Shown here piece after piece: positions 8,208 to 22,345 of a stretch of 64,000 bases of DNA. Where the stretch lies: assembly GCF_001558695.1 (NCBI RefSeq), contig NZ_LNTU01000023.1, positions 310,001 to 374,000 on the forward strand, read 5' to 3'. Position numbers and translations under genes: made by a program. The notes under the pieces were generated by a model, which searched no databases, was not told the DNA's origin, and saw only the letters and a list, made by a program, of their open reading frames with translations. Numbering within the stretch: the stretch's first letter is position 1; each line of letters opens with the position of its first letter. Source of the stretch: Paramesorhizobium deserti (lineage in GTDB: Bacteria > Pseudomonadota > Alphaproteobacteria > Rhizobiales > Rhizobiaceae).

Positions 8208-9284
8208 GTGTCGGAGCGTATAAGCGACGTCGAGGTCGTCGCGCCCAATTTCAAGCGCCAGCTTTCTGGGGTGACCTCGACCATCGTGCAGCTTATCCCG
8301 TTGCAGCGACAGCTGGGCCTTGGGATAGCAACCCTCGGACCCGGCCTGCCGGACGGCCTGCCAAGGCTCGGCTGGTTGTCCCTCTTTAGCTTCTGGCGGA
8401 GGCCGAAAGGGCGGGATGTCCGCATCTGGCATGCGCGGCGCAACAATGAGATGGTGGCAGGCGTGCTGATGCGCGATGTTTTGCGCATGCCGCTCCGCCT
8501 CGTCTTCACCTCTGCCGCGCAGCGCAATCACAAGCCTTTCACCAAATGGCTGATCCGCCGCATGGATGCGGTGATCGCCACCAGCGCGCGTTCCGGCAGC
8601 TATCTGGAAGTGCCGCACACTGTCATCATGCATGGCGTCGATATGAAGCGGTTTCATCCGCCGCAAATGCCGGAAGACGACTTCTCTGCCTCCGGCCTGC
8701 CGGGGCGATATGCTATCGGCTGCTTTGGCCGGGTGCGTCACCAGAAAGGCACGGATCTTTTCGTCGATGCCATGATCGCGCTCCTGCCGGACCATCCGGA
8801 CTGGACGGCGATCATCACCGGCCGCACCACGGCCGAGCACAAGGGGTTCGAGGACGATCTCAAGGCGCGCATTGTTGTGGCCGGACTTGAAGATCGCATT
8901 CTCTTTTTGGGCGAGGTGCCGGATATCAAGGTCTGGTACAGGCGGCTTTCGCTCTATGTCGCGCCATCGCGCAACGAAGGGTTCGGCCTGACCCCGCTGG
9001 AAGCAATGGCGTCCCGTGCCGCGGTGGTGGCGAGCGACGCCGGGGCCTATGCCGAGATGATCGAACCGGGAAAGACCGGGGTCGTGGTGCCGGCGGGCGA
9101 CGGCGCCGCCTTGAAGGAAGCGATCCGACCCTATCTCACCGATCCCGATCTTGCCGCAATCCATGGCAACAATGCGCTCGCTCATGTGCGGGAGAATTTC
9201 CCGCTCGAAAAAGAAGCGGCGGCGATCATGGATGTTTATAAGCGGGTGTTCGCTTCAGGGGGCAGAAACAATGGTAGGAAATGA
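8208..9284 (+). CDS. lpsB: LPS core mannosyltransferase, GT4 family (LpsB/LpcC)
   Basis: A GTG at 8208, 9 nt after greA, opens a 358-aa GT-B glycosyltransferase. Rhizobial LpsB/LpcC features are V-A-P-N-F-K near the start, I-W-H-A-R-R-N, the G-R-V-R-H-Q-K-G-T-D-L-F-V-D loop, and the GT4 motif E-G-F-G-L-T-P-L-E-A-M-A at about 254-265. The family adds mannose to the inner core of lipopolysaccharide at the cytoplasmic face. Placement next to greA matches, from memory, Sinorhizobium and relatives. It overlaps the next gene by 4 bp (ATGA), so translation is coupled. Confidence 0.87.
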   Translation: MSERISDVEVVAPNFKRQLSGVTSTIVQLIPLQRQLGLGIATLGPGLPDGLPRLGWLSLFSFWRRPKGRDVRIWHARRNNEMVAGVLMRDVLRMPLRLVFTSAAQRNHKPFTKWLIRRMDAVIATSARSGSYLEVPHTVIMHGVDMKRFHPPQMPEDDFSASGLPGRYAIGCFGRVRHQKGTDLFVDAMIALLPDHPDWTAIITGRTTAEHKGFEDDLKARIVVAGLEDRILFLGEVPDIKVWYRRLSLYVAPSRNEGFGLTPLEAMASRAAVVASDAGAYAEMIEPGKTGVVVPAGDGAALKEAIRPYLTDPDLAAIHGNNALAHVRENFPLEKEAAAIMDVYKRVFASGGRNNGRK

Positions 9285-10078
9285 AAGCCAAAGCCTTTGT
9301 CATCCATCTCGCACGAGCCGAGGCACGCAAGCCCCAGGTCGAAAAGCTGCTTGAAGAACTCAGCCTGCCGGCGGAGATCATCGATGCGGTAGACGCTGCG
9401 ACATTGTCCGAAGGAGATGTCGATGCCGTCTATCGTGGCAAGCTCCACCGTCCGGCCTATCCTTTCAGGCTGCGCCAGACCGAGATCGCCTGTTTTCTGT
9501 CGCATCGAAGAGCATGGCAGGCAATCGTCGATCAGGATCTTGATGCCGGGCTTGTCGTCGAGGATGATGTGCAGCCCGATGCGCAATGGTTCACGCCGGT
9601 TCTGCTGGTCGCGCTGAAGACGATCCAGCCCCGCGATCTGATCCGCTTTCCCTGCACCGCGCGTGGCGAAAAGGGACCGGTCGTGGCTGAAGAAACCGGC
9701 GCTATATCGATAATCGCGCCGCATTCGCCCGGCCTGGGCATGCAGATGCAGCTGATCGGGCGCGAGGCGGCCGCGCTTCTGCTCGATGTGACGCGGCAAT
9801 TCGATCGTCCCGTGGATACAACGGCCCAGATGCGCTGGATCAATAAGGTGCGTGTCCTTTCCGCCCGTCCGATCTGCATCCGTGAAATTTCGGGGACGCT
9901 TGGCGGCACGGTGGTGCAGAACAAGTCGAAGACGCTGGCCGAGATCGTCAACCGGGAAATCAGGCGGCCGCTCTACCGCGCATCGGTCGCCATTCGCAAC
10001 GCCTTGATCAGAGCATCGGTCAGCCATCTATTCTGCACGGCAGCCATGGCGGAAACGTTGATGGATGGCCTTCTATGA
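9281..10078 (+). CDS. Glycosyltransferase family 25 (LPS biosynthesis)
   Basis: This 265-aa protein starts in an ATGA overlap with lpsB. GT25 signatures are the opening F-V-I-H-L-A-R-A-E-A-R strand, CFLSH at 71-75 and the metal-binding EDD at 94-96. The family contains lipooligosaccharide glycosyltransferases (often galactosyltransferases) that act on nucleotide-sugar donors. The operon position argues for a role in core LPS assembly. The acceptor and sugar cannot be read from sequence. A second GT25 gene lies at about 37.7 kb. Confidence 0.87.
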   Translation: MKAKAFVIHLARAEARKPQVEKLLEELSLPAEIIDAVDAATLSEGDVDAVYRGKLHRPAYPFRLRQTEIACFLSHRRAWQAIVDQDLDAGLVVEDDVQPDAQWFTPVLLVALKTIQPRDLIRFPCTARGEKGPVVAEETGAISIIAPHSPGLGMQMQLIGREAAALLLDVTRQFDRPVDTTAQMRWINKVRVLSARPICIREISGTLGGTVVQNKSKTLAEIVNREIRRPLYRASVAIRNALIRASVSHLFCTAAMAETLMDGLL

Positions 10079-10105
10079 GACTGGAATTCGGGGCTGATTT
10101 GCGGG

Positions 10106-10576
10106 TTAGATCAGCATCAGCGCTTCGTCCTTGACCGGACGAATGGTGAGGGCGGTGCGCACGGAATCGACATTGGGAGTCGCGGTCAGTTCCTCGATCA
10201 CGAAGGTCTGGAACGTGTTGATGTCGCGGGCGACGCAATGGAGCAGGAAATCCGATTCGCCCGAGACCATCCATGCACGGCGCACCAGCGGCCAGTGCTT
10301 GGTCTTTTCGGCGAAAGCCTTGAGATCGGCGTCCGCCTGGCGGTGCAGGCCGACAGAGCAGAAAGCGACGAGGTCCTGACCAAGGGCTGAGCCGTTCAAA
10401 ATGGCGCGATAGCCCCGGATAACGCCGCTCTCCTCGAGCTTGCGGACCCGACGCAGGCAAGGCGGCGCGGAGATGCCGACACGGTCCGCCAACTCGACAT
10501 TGGTGATGCGCCCGTTGTTCTGCAACTCGCGCAGGATTTTCCAGTCGATATCGTCGAGATCAGCCTTGATAGGCAT
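10106..10576 (-). CDS. Lrp/AsnC family transcriptional regulator
   Basis: The start at 10576 (156 aa, GGAG 8 nt upstream) gives the standard Lrp length. The helix-turn-helix spans about residues 20-53 (V-E-L-A-D-R-V-G-I-S-A-P-P-C-L-R-R). The RAM ligand-binding domain follows, with M-V-S-G-E-S-D-F-L-L-H-C-V. It is divergent from trxB, as in other rhizobia. The ligand is probably an amino acid. A dyad in its own upstream region (10599-10633) is a candidate autoregulatory site. Confidence 0.9.
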   Translation of the reverse strand: MPIKADLDDIDWKILRELQNNGRITNVELADRVGISAPPCLRRVRKLEESGVIRGYRAILNGSALGQDLVAFCSVGLHRQADADLKAFAEKTKHWPLVRRAWMVSGESDFLLHCVARDINTFQTFVIEELTATPNVDSVRTALTIRPVKDEALMLI

Positions 10577-11894
<1,318 letters not shown>

Positions 11895-12059
11895 GGTATG
11901 CGATAATTCAGGCGAGGGCGGTCTGCAAATGGCGTCTTTCTGCGCTTCCGGTGCTCATGTACTGAAATACGGTCCGCTCCGGTTCTCGAAAGCTACCATT
12001 TTCGCCAGGCCCTAACCTGAATTTCAACATATCCTCTCTGATTGCAAAAGGACGGAAAA

Positions 12060-12965
12060 TTGGTTGCACCGCTCGATTGGGACAAGCTGCGCATATTCCA
12101 TGCCGCTGCGGAGGCGGGGTCGTTTACTCATGCCGCGCAGACATTGCACCTCTCGCAGTCGGCGATCTCACGTCAGGTCAGCGCGCTGGAGCAGGATGTC
12201 GGTGTGCCGCTGTTCCAGCGCCATGCGCGCGGGCTGATCCTCACCGAACAGGGAGAGTTGCTCTATCGCACGGCGCATGACGTGCTGATGAAGCTGGAAA
12301 ATGTCCGCTCAAGGCTTGCCGAAAGCAGGGAGAAGCCTTCCGGCCGGTTGCGGGTGACCACGACGGTTGGTCTCGGCTCGGGCTGGCTGATCGAGCGGGT
12401 GCAGGAGTTCATCGAGCTTTATCCGGATGTCCGGCTGCAGCTGATCCTCGACAATGAGGAGCTCGACCTCACCATGCGGCACGCCGATTGCGCGATCCGC
12501 CTGCGCCAGCCGCAGCAGCCGGATTTGATCCAGCGCCGGCTCTTCACGGTGCACATGCATGTCTATGCTTCCGCCAGCTATATCGCCAAATACGGCAAGC
12601 TGACCTTGGTGGACGAGCTCGACGAGCATCGCATCGTCACCTTCGGCGAGCCGGCGCCAAGCTATCTGACTGGGCTCAACTGGCTCGAAGTGGCGGGCCG
12701 CAGCGATGGCAACCCGCGTATTCCTGCCTTGCAGGTCAACAACCTCCTTTCGGTCAAGCGCGCCGTGCAGCGTGGCGTCGGCATCGCGGTCCTGCCCGAC
12801 TATATGGTCGAAAAGGAATCCGGCCTGGTGCGGCTTCTTCCCGACATGGAGGAGATCCCTTCGTTCGACACGTTCTTCTGCTATCCCGAAGCGCTGAAGA
12901 ACTCCGCCAAGCTGCATGTCTTCCGCGATTTCCTGTTTTCCAAAGCGCGCACCTGGTCGTACTGA
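12060..12965 (+). CDS. lsrB: LysR-type regulator LsrB/VtlR
   Basis: The start is chosen at TTG 12060 because AAGGACGG lies 6 nt upstream. An in-frame TTG at 12042 lacks such a site. The 301-aa protein has a LysR helix-turn-helix at about 18-40 (A-G-S-F-T-H-A-A-Q-T-L-H-L-S-Q-S-A-I-S-R-Q) and a ligand domain with V-T-T-T-V-G-L-G-S-G-W-L. Sequence and position after trxB match LsrB of Sinorhizobium, equivalent to VtlR of Brucella and Agrobacterium. These regulate LPS and redox genes and activate AbcR sRNAs. An AbcR-type sRNA lies immediately downstream. Confidence 0.87.
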   Translation: MVAPLDWDKLRIFHAAAEAGSFTHAAQTLHLSQSAISRQVSALEQDVGVPLFQRHARGLILTEQGELLYRTAHDVLMKLENVRSRLAESREKPSGRLRVTTTVGLGSGWLIERVQEFIELYPDVRLQLILDNEELDLTMRHADCAIRLRQPQQPDLIQRRLFTVHMHVYASASYIAKYGKLTLVDELDEHRIVTFGEPAPSYLTGLNWLEVAGRSDGNPRIPALQVNNLLSVKRAVQRGVGIAVLPDYMVEKESGLVRLLPDMEEIPSFDTFFCYPEALKNSAKLHVFRDFLFSKARTWSY

Positions 12966-13228
12966 CCGGTACGGCGGGGGGATTTCGCTTTCGAATCGAG
13001 CAGACTGCCGTTTCTCGCGGCAGTGATTTGCCCAAAATCATGCTGCATTGCACAGTCGAAGGACAGGAAAAGCGCGGCGGAACACGCGCTGCAAGCGAAG
13101 AATTTTACCTGCAGTAGTGCTCACGTTTCCGTGATGTTTTCCCAACTACATGAAATCATGGAGAATTTTTCGAATTCTCCGCTATGCATTGTGCGCATGG
13201 CTGCAATGCGATTTCGTATACTTGAATA
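12966..13228. other. Gap between lsrB and the sRNA
   Basis: No gene is supported here. There is a hairpin ACTGCC/GGCAGT just after the lsrB stop without a T-run. A 5-bp hairpin at 13121-13134 is followed by TGTTTT. A GAGAATT/AATTCTC hairpin lies at 13161-13179. I looked for a second AbcR copy and did not find one. Confidence 0.5.
13186..13222 (+). promoter_or_regulatory. Promoter and candidate LsrB site of the AbcR sRNA
   Basis: TATACT at 13217-13222 is a good -10 element. Overlapping the -35 region are inverted arms GCATTG (13186-13191) and CAATGC (13204-13209) separated by 12 bp, which suits a LysR-type activator. The assignment to LsrB is inference from gene order. Confidence 0.5.
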
Positions 13229-13372
13229 AAAGGGGGGATGCGCGCATATCCGGGGCATCTCAACGATGCGTCTCCTCCTCCCATTGCGCATCCTTGAGTG
13301 TTCCCCTCTGGAGGTTTCGCCGGAAACGGCACCTTCACAACTCAAAGCCGGACGCATGTCCGGCTTTTTTTT
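13229..13372 (+). ncRNA. AbcR-type trans-acting sRNA (alpha-r15 family)
   Basis: The RNA would run from about 13229 to the T-run at 13365-13372. Its terminator stem is GCCGGAC/GTCCGGC (347-353 with 358-364 past 13000). In the 5' domain GGATGCGC (13236-13243) pairs exactly with GCGCATCC (13286-13293). This encloses a GCATC-TCAAC-GATGC hairpin and exposes a TCTCCTCCTCCC loop complementary to ribosome-binding sites. A second pyrimidine stretch, TTCCCCTCT, follows. Position between lsrB and aatA and this architecture match AbcR1/AbcR2, Hfq-dependent sRNAs that repress ABC transporter mRNAs in rhizobia. Only one copy is seen here. Confidence 0.78.
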
Positions 13373-13399
13373 GCCTTCAGCAACCCGTCAGTGCGCTCC

Positions 13400-13425
13400 A
13401 AAAGAAAAGGGGCCTTGCGGCCCCT
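13400..13425 (-). terminator. Terminator of aatA
   Basis: On the minus strand GGGGCC, a GCAA loop and GGCCCC are followed by TTTTCTTTT. It lies 28 bp past the aatA stop. Confidence 0.85.
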
Positions 13426-13452
13426 TCTGTTCGATCCTGATCCGGTCCCGGT

Positions 13453-14721
<1,269 letters not shown>

Positions 14722-14908
14722 CTATGTCGCAATGCGGCGCGAATCGCAAGGAAAGCTTTGCCTCACGCTTTCACAGCTGAGCGATTTGACGCAGGGTGTT
14801 GCGGCAAATTGCCGAAACATCAGCAATTCTTCAGCCACAGTTCAGCCAAACTGATTGGACGGCAGGAGATCGACGCGGCATTACTCGCGGGAAACGGAGA
14901 ACCGACCG

Positions 14909-15529
14909 ATGCCCGTCCTTTATTCGCAACTTGATTCAGGAAATTGCTACAAGCCACGGCTTCTGATGGCAAAATTGGGAATGCCGTTCCGCCATGTGGC
15001 CATGTCCTCGGTCGATGGCTCGACGCGCAGGCCGGAATATCTTGCCAAAAACCCGAACGGCAAGGTGCCGCTGCTCGAAATGGATGATGGGCGCTTGCTT
15101 GCCGAATCCAACGCCATCCTGCTGCATTTGGCCGAGGGCACGCGCTTCCTGCCGGCGGATGCCTATGAGCGGGCGCTCGCCTATCAGTGGCTGTTCTTCG
15201 AGCAATATAGCCACGAGCCTTATATCGCGGTGCGGCGGGCGCTGATGCTTTATCCCGAACGGGCGAAGGAGGCGACGCCGGAAAAGCTCAACGCGACCCT
15301 TGCAGGCGGCGAGAAGGCGCTGGGCGTGATGGAAGCGCAATTGCAGAAGACGCCCTTTCTGGCGGGCGATGCGATCAGCGTCGCCGATATCGCGCTTTAT
15401 GCCTATACGCATGAGGCGGATCGCGGCGGCTTCGATCTCAAGCGCTATCCCGCCGTTTCCGCCTGGCTTGACCGCGTCGCCGTCGATCCGGGGCATGTGC
15501 CGATCGGCTGGCTGCCGGAAAACGGATGA
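14909..15529 (+). CDS. Glutathione S-transferase family protein
   Basis: The ATG at 14909 (206 aa, GGAGA upstream) starts directly in the thioredoxin-like domain (M-P-V-L-Y-S-Q-L-D-S-G-N-C-Y-K). The conserved N-G-K-V-P-L-L and A-E-S-N-A-I-L-L-H-L glutathione-site motifs lie near residues 50-75. The all-alpha C-terminal domain carries A-G-D-A-I-S-V-A-D-I-A-L-Y-A-Y. Substrate is unknown and the protein is cytosolic. The gene diverges from aatA and ends in a shared bidirectional terminator. Confidence 0.9.
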   Translation: MPVLYSQLDSGNCYKPRLLMAKLGMPFRHVAMSSVDGSTRRPEYLAKNPNGKVPLLEMDDGRLLAESNAILLHLAEGTRFLPADAYERALAYQWLFFEQYSHEPYIAVRRALMLYPERAKEATPEKLNATLAGGEKALGVMEAQLQKTPFLAGDAISVADIALYAYTHEADRGGFDLKRYPAVSAWLDRVAVDPGHVPIGWLPENG

Positions 15530-15572
15530 GGCTGGCCTGATCCGCTTTCAAACGGACTTCAAGGTTAAATAG

Positions 15573-15600
15573 AAAAAGGCGGGTTCAACCCCGCCTTTTC
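15573..15600. terminator. Bidirectional terminator between the GST gene and cspA
   Basis: An AAAAAGGCGGGG-like stem around a short loop pairs with CCCCGCCTTTT, with A/T tracts on both sides. It serves the plus-strand GST gene and the minus-strand cold-shock gene. Confidence 0.85.
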
Positions 15601-15632
15601 CATTCTGGTTCTATCGCAGTGAAGCGAAAAAA

Positions 15633-15842
15633 TCAGGCAACCGTGAGGTTGTCCGCAGAGGACTTGCCCGAACGGCGGTCCTGCACGATTTCGTAGTTGA
15701 TCTTCTGGCCTTCGTTGAGGCCGCGCAGACCGGCGCGCTCGACGGCGGAGATGTGGACGAAAACGTCCGCGCCGCCCTGATCAGGCTGAATGAAGCCGAA
15801 GCCCTTCGTGCCGTTGAACCACTTCACTGTTCCCGTAGCCAT
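15633..15842 (-). CDS. Cold-shock protein, CspA family
   Basis: This 69-aa single cold-shock domain has RNP1 KGFGFI at 13-18 and RNP2 VFVHI at 27-31. Such proteins bind single-stranded RNA and melt secondary structure. A strong AAAGGAG lies upstream of the ATG. Rhizobia carry several paralogues, so a numbered csp symbol is not assigned. Upstream there is room for a long leader, as is usual for cold-shock genes. The gap to carB (15843-16071) holds a 61-codon open frame I do not believe. Confidence 0.95.
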   Translation of the reverse strand: MATGTVKWFNGTKGFGFIQPDQGGADVFVHISAVERAGLRGLNEGQKINYEIVQDRRSGKSSADNLTVA

Positions 15843-16071
15843 GGGAAACTCCTTTAACGTCGTAAAAATATAAGCCCGTACAGGTATTCATACGTGCCCG
15901 TGAATCGAGATTATAGAGAGGAGATCGTCAGGAAGCGCGAACGGGTCGCACGGGTCGCAAAGTCACTCGACCGAAATATCGATGAGCCGACTCTATGCCA
16001 CAACGGCCCCGATTACAAGCAGCCCGCGGAAATGATTATGACCTCATTTCCGCGCCACCGTCCGAAACATC

Positions 16072-19557
<3,486 letters not shown>

Positions 19558-19942
19558 GGTCTTATCCCGTCGTTCGGCGCGCTGCCCCGGAAAACCCGCG
19601 CGGAAATATCCCGGCGGGTTGGCAACAAGGTTCGTCTATGAGGCTAAGCGGGCCTTATAGGCAAAGGATCGTCGCGGCGTAACCCCCAAAATCAGGATTT
19701 TTCATGGTTTTGTCCCCTTTTTCCTATCGTCATCAACAGGGTTGATGATGGCGCCGGCAATTTCAGCGCGCAGGCACCGCCGGGGGAACCGGCGCGCACT
19801 TTTAAGAAAGAGGACACCGAACTTGCCGTTGGTTCATGCCAGTGACGGTTTCCTCTGTTAGGATATGCTAAGCTTGGTTGTGAATGGTCGCCTTTTGCGC
19901 CATTAATCCTTTCGAGAGCAGCCATCGAGGAGTGCCGATATC
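19558..19942. other. Divergent carB / zinc peptidase upstream region
   Basis: This 385-bp gap has no supported gene. It should hold the carB and peptidase promoters. I see no convincing leader peptide, PyrR or arginine-type element. Confidence 0.4.
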
Positions 19943-20869
19943 ATGCGCTGGCAGGGCCGCAGGCAAAGTGACAATGTGGAAGATCTCCGTGGCGAGAATA
20001 CCGGTATGCAGGGCGGTCTCGGCCAGGGTGGGATGGGCCTCGGCGGGGGCGGACTGATCGGCCCGGTGTTCCAATTGGTGCGCAGCGGCGGCATTTCCGG
20101 CATCGTTATTTTGGTCGTGCTGTTCTTTGGGCTGCGGGCCTGCGGGCTTGATCCGCTGCAGCTTCTCCTGACCGGCAACATCGCGCCGGTCCAGCAGACC
20201 CAGACATCGGGAGCGCCTACCCAGCAGCGCAATGACGAGATGACGCAATTCGTCAGAACCATCCTGGCGGAAACCGAGGATGTGTGGAGCGGCATCTTCA
20301 AGGCCAATGGCGCGACCTATACGCCGCCGACCCTGGTGCTGTTCAACGATCATGTGCCGTCGGCATGCGGCTTTGCCAGTGCCGCCTCCGGCCCATTCTA
20401 CTGCCCCGGCGATCGCAAGGTCTATCTCGATCTGAGCTTCTATAACGAACTCGCGAACCGCTTCGGCGCCTCCGGCGATTTCGCCCAAGCCTATGTGCTG
20501 GCGCATGAAGTCGGCCACCATGTGCAGAACCTGCTCGGCATCTTGCCGCGCTTCAACCAGATGCGGCAGTCGATGAGCGAAGCGCAAGCCAACGCAATGT
20601 CGGTCCGCGTCGAGCTGCAGGCGGACTGCTTCGCCGGCATATGGGGCTATTACACGAACCAGGAAGGCATCGTCGAACAGGGCGATCTCGAAGAGGCGAT
20701 CAATGCCGCCCACCAGATCGGCGACGATACGCTGCAGAAGCGCACCCAGGGTTATGTGGTGCCGGAAACCTTCAATCACGGCACCTCGGCGCAGCGGGCA
20801 GACTGGTTCACCCGCGGCTATAATTCCGGCAAGCTCGAATCCTGCGATACGTTCAACGCGGATATCTGA
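19943..20869 (+). CDS. Neutral zinc metallopeptidase, YpfJ family
   Basis: This 308-aa protein has a Gly-rich N-terminus, one transmembrane helix at about 50-66, and an extracytoplasmic peptidase domain. The zinc site HEVGHH is at 188-193 and a downstream Q-A-D-C-F-A-G-I-W supplies the third ligand region. This is the putative neutral zinc metallopeptidase family (YpfJ-like), whose physiological substrate is unknown. GAGGAG precedes the ATG. The gene lies between carB and a transporter and ends in its own terminator, so it is monocistronic. Confidence 0.9.
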   Translation: MRWQGRRQSDNVEDLRGENTGMQGGLGQGGMGLGGGGLIGPVFQLVRSGGISGIVILVVLFFGLRACGLDPLQLLLTGNIAPVQQTQTSGAPTQQRNDEMTQFVRTILAETEDVWSGIFKANGATYTPPTLVLFNDHVPSACGFASAASGPFYCPGDRKVYLDLSFYNELANRFGASGDFAQAYVLAHEVGHHVQNLLGILPRFNQMRQSMSEAQANAMSVRVELQADCFAGIWGYYTNQEGIVEQGDLEEAINAAHQIGDDTLQKRTQGYVVPETFNHGTSAQRADWFTRGYNSGKLESCDTFNADI

Positions 20870-20893
20870 CGCGGTTCATTCCAAAGCATGAAG

Positions 20894-20920
20894 AAAAGGC
20901 GGCATCAGCCGCCTTTTTGT
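20894..20920 (+). terminator. Terminator of the zinc peptidase gene
   Basis: AAAAGGCGGC, an ATCA loop, GCCGCC, then TTTTTGT, 25 bp past the stop. Confidence 0.85.
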
Positions 20921-21076
20921 TTGGAAAACGAGTGAAAAATCAAATTTCTGCACCGTTTTCATCATGAATATTGATGTGTTCTCGGATTGTTTCGCCAGAA
21001 TTTTTCAAATATGGATTTCGCCTCTTCGTCTCCTCGCGTGTTGTTTGCAGAGGGCGTTTTCGTTTGCGGGTTTTCC

Positions 21077-22312
21077 ATGATCGATCCCAAATTCGTCCGG
21101 CGCGGGCTGTCGCTCGTCTTCGTCATTCTCTTCCTGGATATCATCGGCATCGCCATCATCATGCCGGTGCTGCCCGCCTTTCTGGAGGAACTGACCGGTG
21201 CCAGCGTCAGCGAGGCGGCAATCGACGGCGGCTGGCTGCTGCTCGTCTATGCGGCAATGCAGTTCATTTTCGCGCCGCTGATCGGAAACCTGAGCGACCG
21301 TTTCGGGCGCCGGCCGCTACTGCTTGCCTCGGTGCTCACCTTCGCCATCGACAATCTGATCTGCGCATTGGCGACGAGCTACTGGATGTTGTTCGTCGGT
21401 CGGGTGCTCGCCGGCATCAGCGGCGCGAGTTTCGCCACGGCCTCCGCCTATATCGCCGACGTCAGCAATGACGAGAACCGCGCGCGCAATTTCGGACTGA
21501 TCGGCATTGCCTTCGGCACGGGCTTCGTCATCGGCCCGGTGCTCGGCGGGATATTGGGCGAATTCGGCCCGCGCGTGCCCTTCTATGGCGCGGCGGCGCT
21601 CGCCTTCGCCAATTTCGCCGTTGCGTTCCTCTTCCTGCCCGAAACGCTGGGAAGCCAGCACAGGCGGAAATTCGAATGGACGCGCGCCAATCCACTCGGC
21701 GCACTGAAGCAGATGCGCAATTATCCCGGCATCGGCTGGGTGGGGCTCGTCTTTTTTCTCTACTGGCTGGCCCATGCCGTCTATCCGGCCGTCTGGGCTT
21801 TCGTCGGCACCTATCGCTATGGCTGGAGCGAGGGCCAGATCGGCCTGTCGCTCGGCATATTCGGTATCGGGGGCGCCATCGTCATGGGGCTGATCCTGCC
21901 GCGTATCGTGCCGGTGCTGGGCGAATGGAAGACGGCCGCGGTCGGGCTTGCCTTCTGTGCCCTCGGTCTTTCCGGCTATGCGGCGGCATGGCAGGGCTGG
22001 ATGGTCTATGCGGTGATCCTGCTGACGGCGCTGGAAGGGCTGGCCGATCCGCCGCTGCGCAGCATCGCGGCCGCAAAAGTGCCGCCCTCGGCGCAGGGTG
22101 AACTGCAGGGGGCGCTCACCAGCCTTTCCAGCTTCACGACGATCATCGGTCCGCTGATCTTCACGCAGATGTTCGGCTTTTTCACCGGACCGAGCACGCC
22201 CGTTACCTTTGCCGGCGCGCCCTATGCCGCCGCGGCGCTCTTCGTTTTCGTGGGGCTTCTGGTCTTTGTCTTCCGGGTGAAGGCGCCATTAATGAAAAAA
22301 GCCGGCGGGTAA
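21077..22312 (+). CDS. MFS efflux transporter, TetA/Tcr type
   Basis: The start at 21077 (411 aa) is chosen by family alignment (M-I-D-P-K-F-V-R-R-G). The Shine-Dalgarno is weak, and an upstream in-frame ATG at 21011 cannot be excluded. Twelve transmembrane helices are visible. The MFS motif A is G-N-L-S-D-R-F-G-R-R-P-L-L-L after helix 2, and motif C is G-F-V-I-G-P-V-L-G-G in helix 5. Such pumps export tetracycline-like drugs by proton antiport in some bacteria, but chromosomal rhizobial members are not proven resistance genes. No tetR-type gene is adjacent. The stop codon sits in the loop of the terminator. Confidence 0.87.
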   Translation: MIDPKFVRRGLSLVFVILFLDIIGIAIIMPVLPAFLEELTGASVSEAAIDGGWLLLVYAAMQFIFAPLIGNLSDRFGRRPLLLASVLTFAIDNLICALATSYWMLFVGRVLAGISGASFATASAYIADVSNDENRARNFGLIGIAFGTGFVIGPVLGGILGEFGPRVPFYGAAALAFANFAVAFLFLPETLGSQHRRKFEWTRANPLGALKQMRNYPGIGWVGLVFFLYWLAHAVYPAVWAFVGTYRYGWSEGQIGLSLGIFGIGGAIVMGLILPRIVPVLGEWKTAAVGLAFCALGLSGYAAAWQGWMVYAVILLTALEGLADPPLRSIAAAKVPPSAQGELQGALTSLSSFTTIIGPLIFTQMFGFFTGPSTPVTFAGAPYAAAALFVFVGLLVFVFRVKAPLMKKAGG

Positions 22313-22325
22313 CGCCGGCTTTTTC
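22295..22325. terminator. Bidirectional terminator between the MFS gene and carA
   Basis: AAAAAAGCCGGC (to 22306) and GCCGGCTTTTT (from 22314) enclose a 7-nt loop that contains the MFS stop codon. T-runs flank both sides, so it also ends carA on the minus strand. Confidence 0.88.
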
Positions 22326-22345
22326 GTTTCCAATGTTTCAGGTCG

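Noticed and set aside
12966-13228. A second AbcR copy in tandem, as in related genera
   Set aside because: No terminator with a T-run and no CCTCC-type loop is present; the hairpins are too small.
19868-20779. 303-codon minus-strand frame opposite the zinc peptidase
   Set aside because: The plus-strand frame has HEVGHH and a ribosome-binding site; the minus one has neither.
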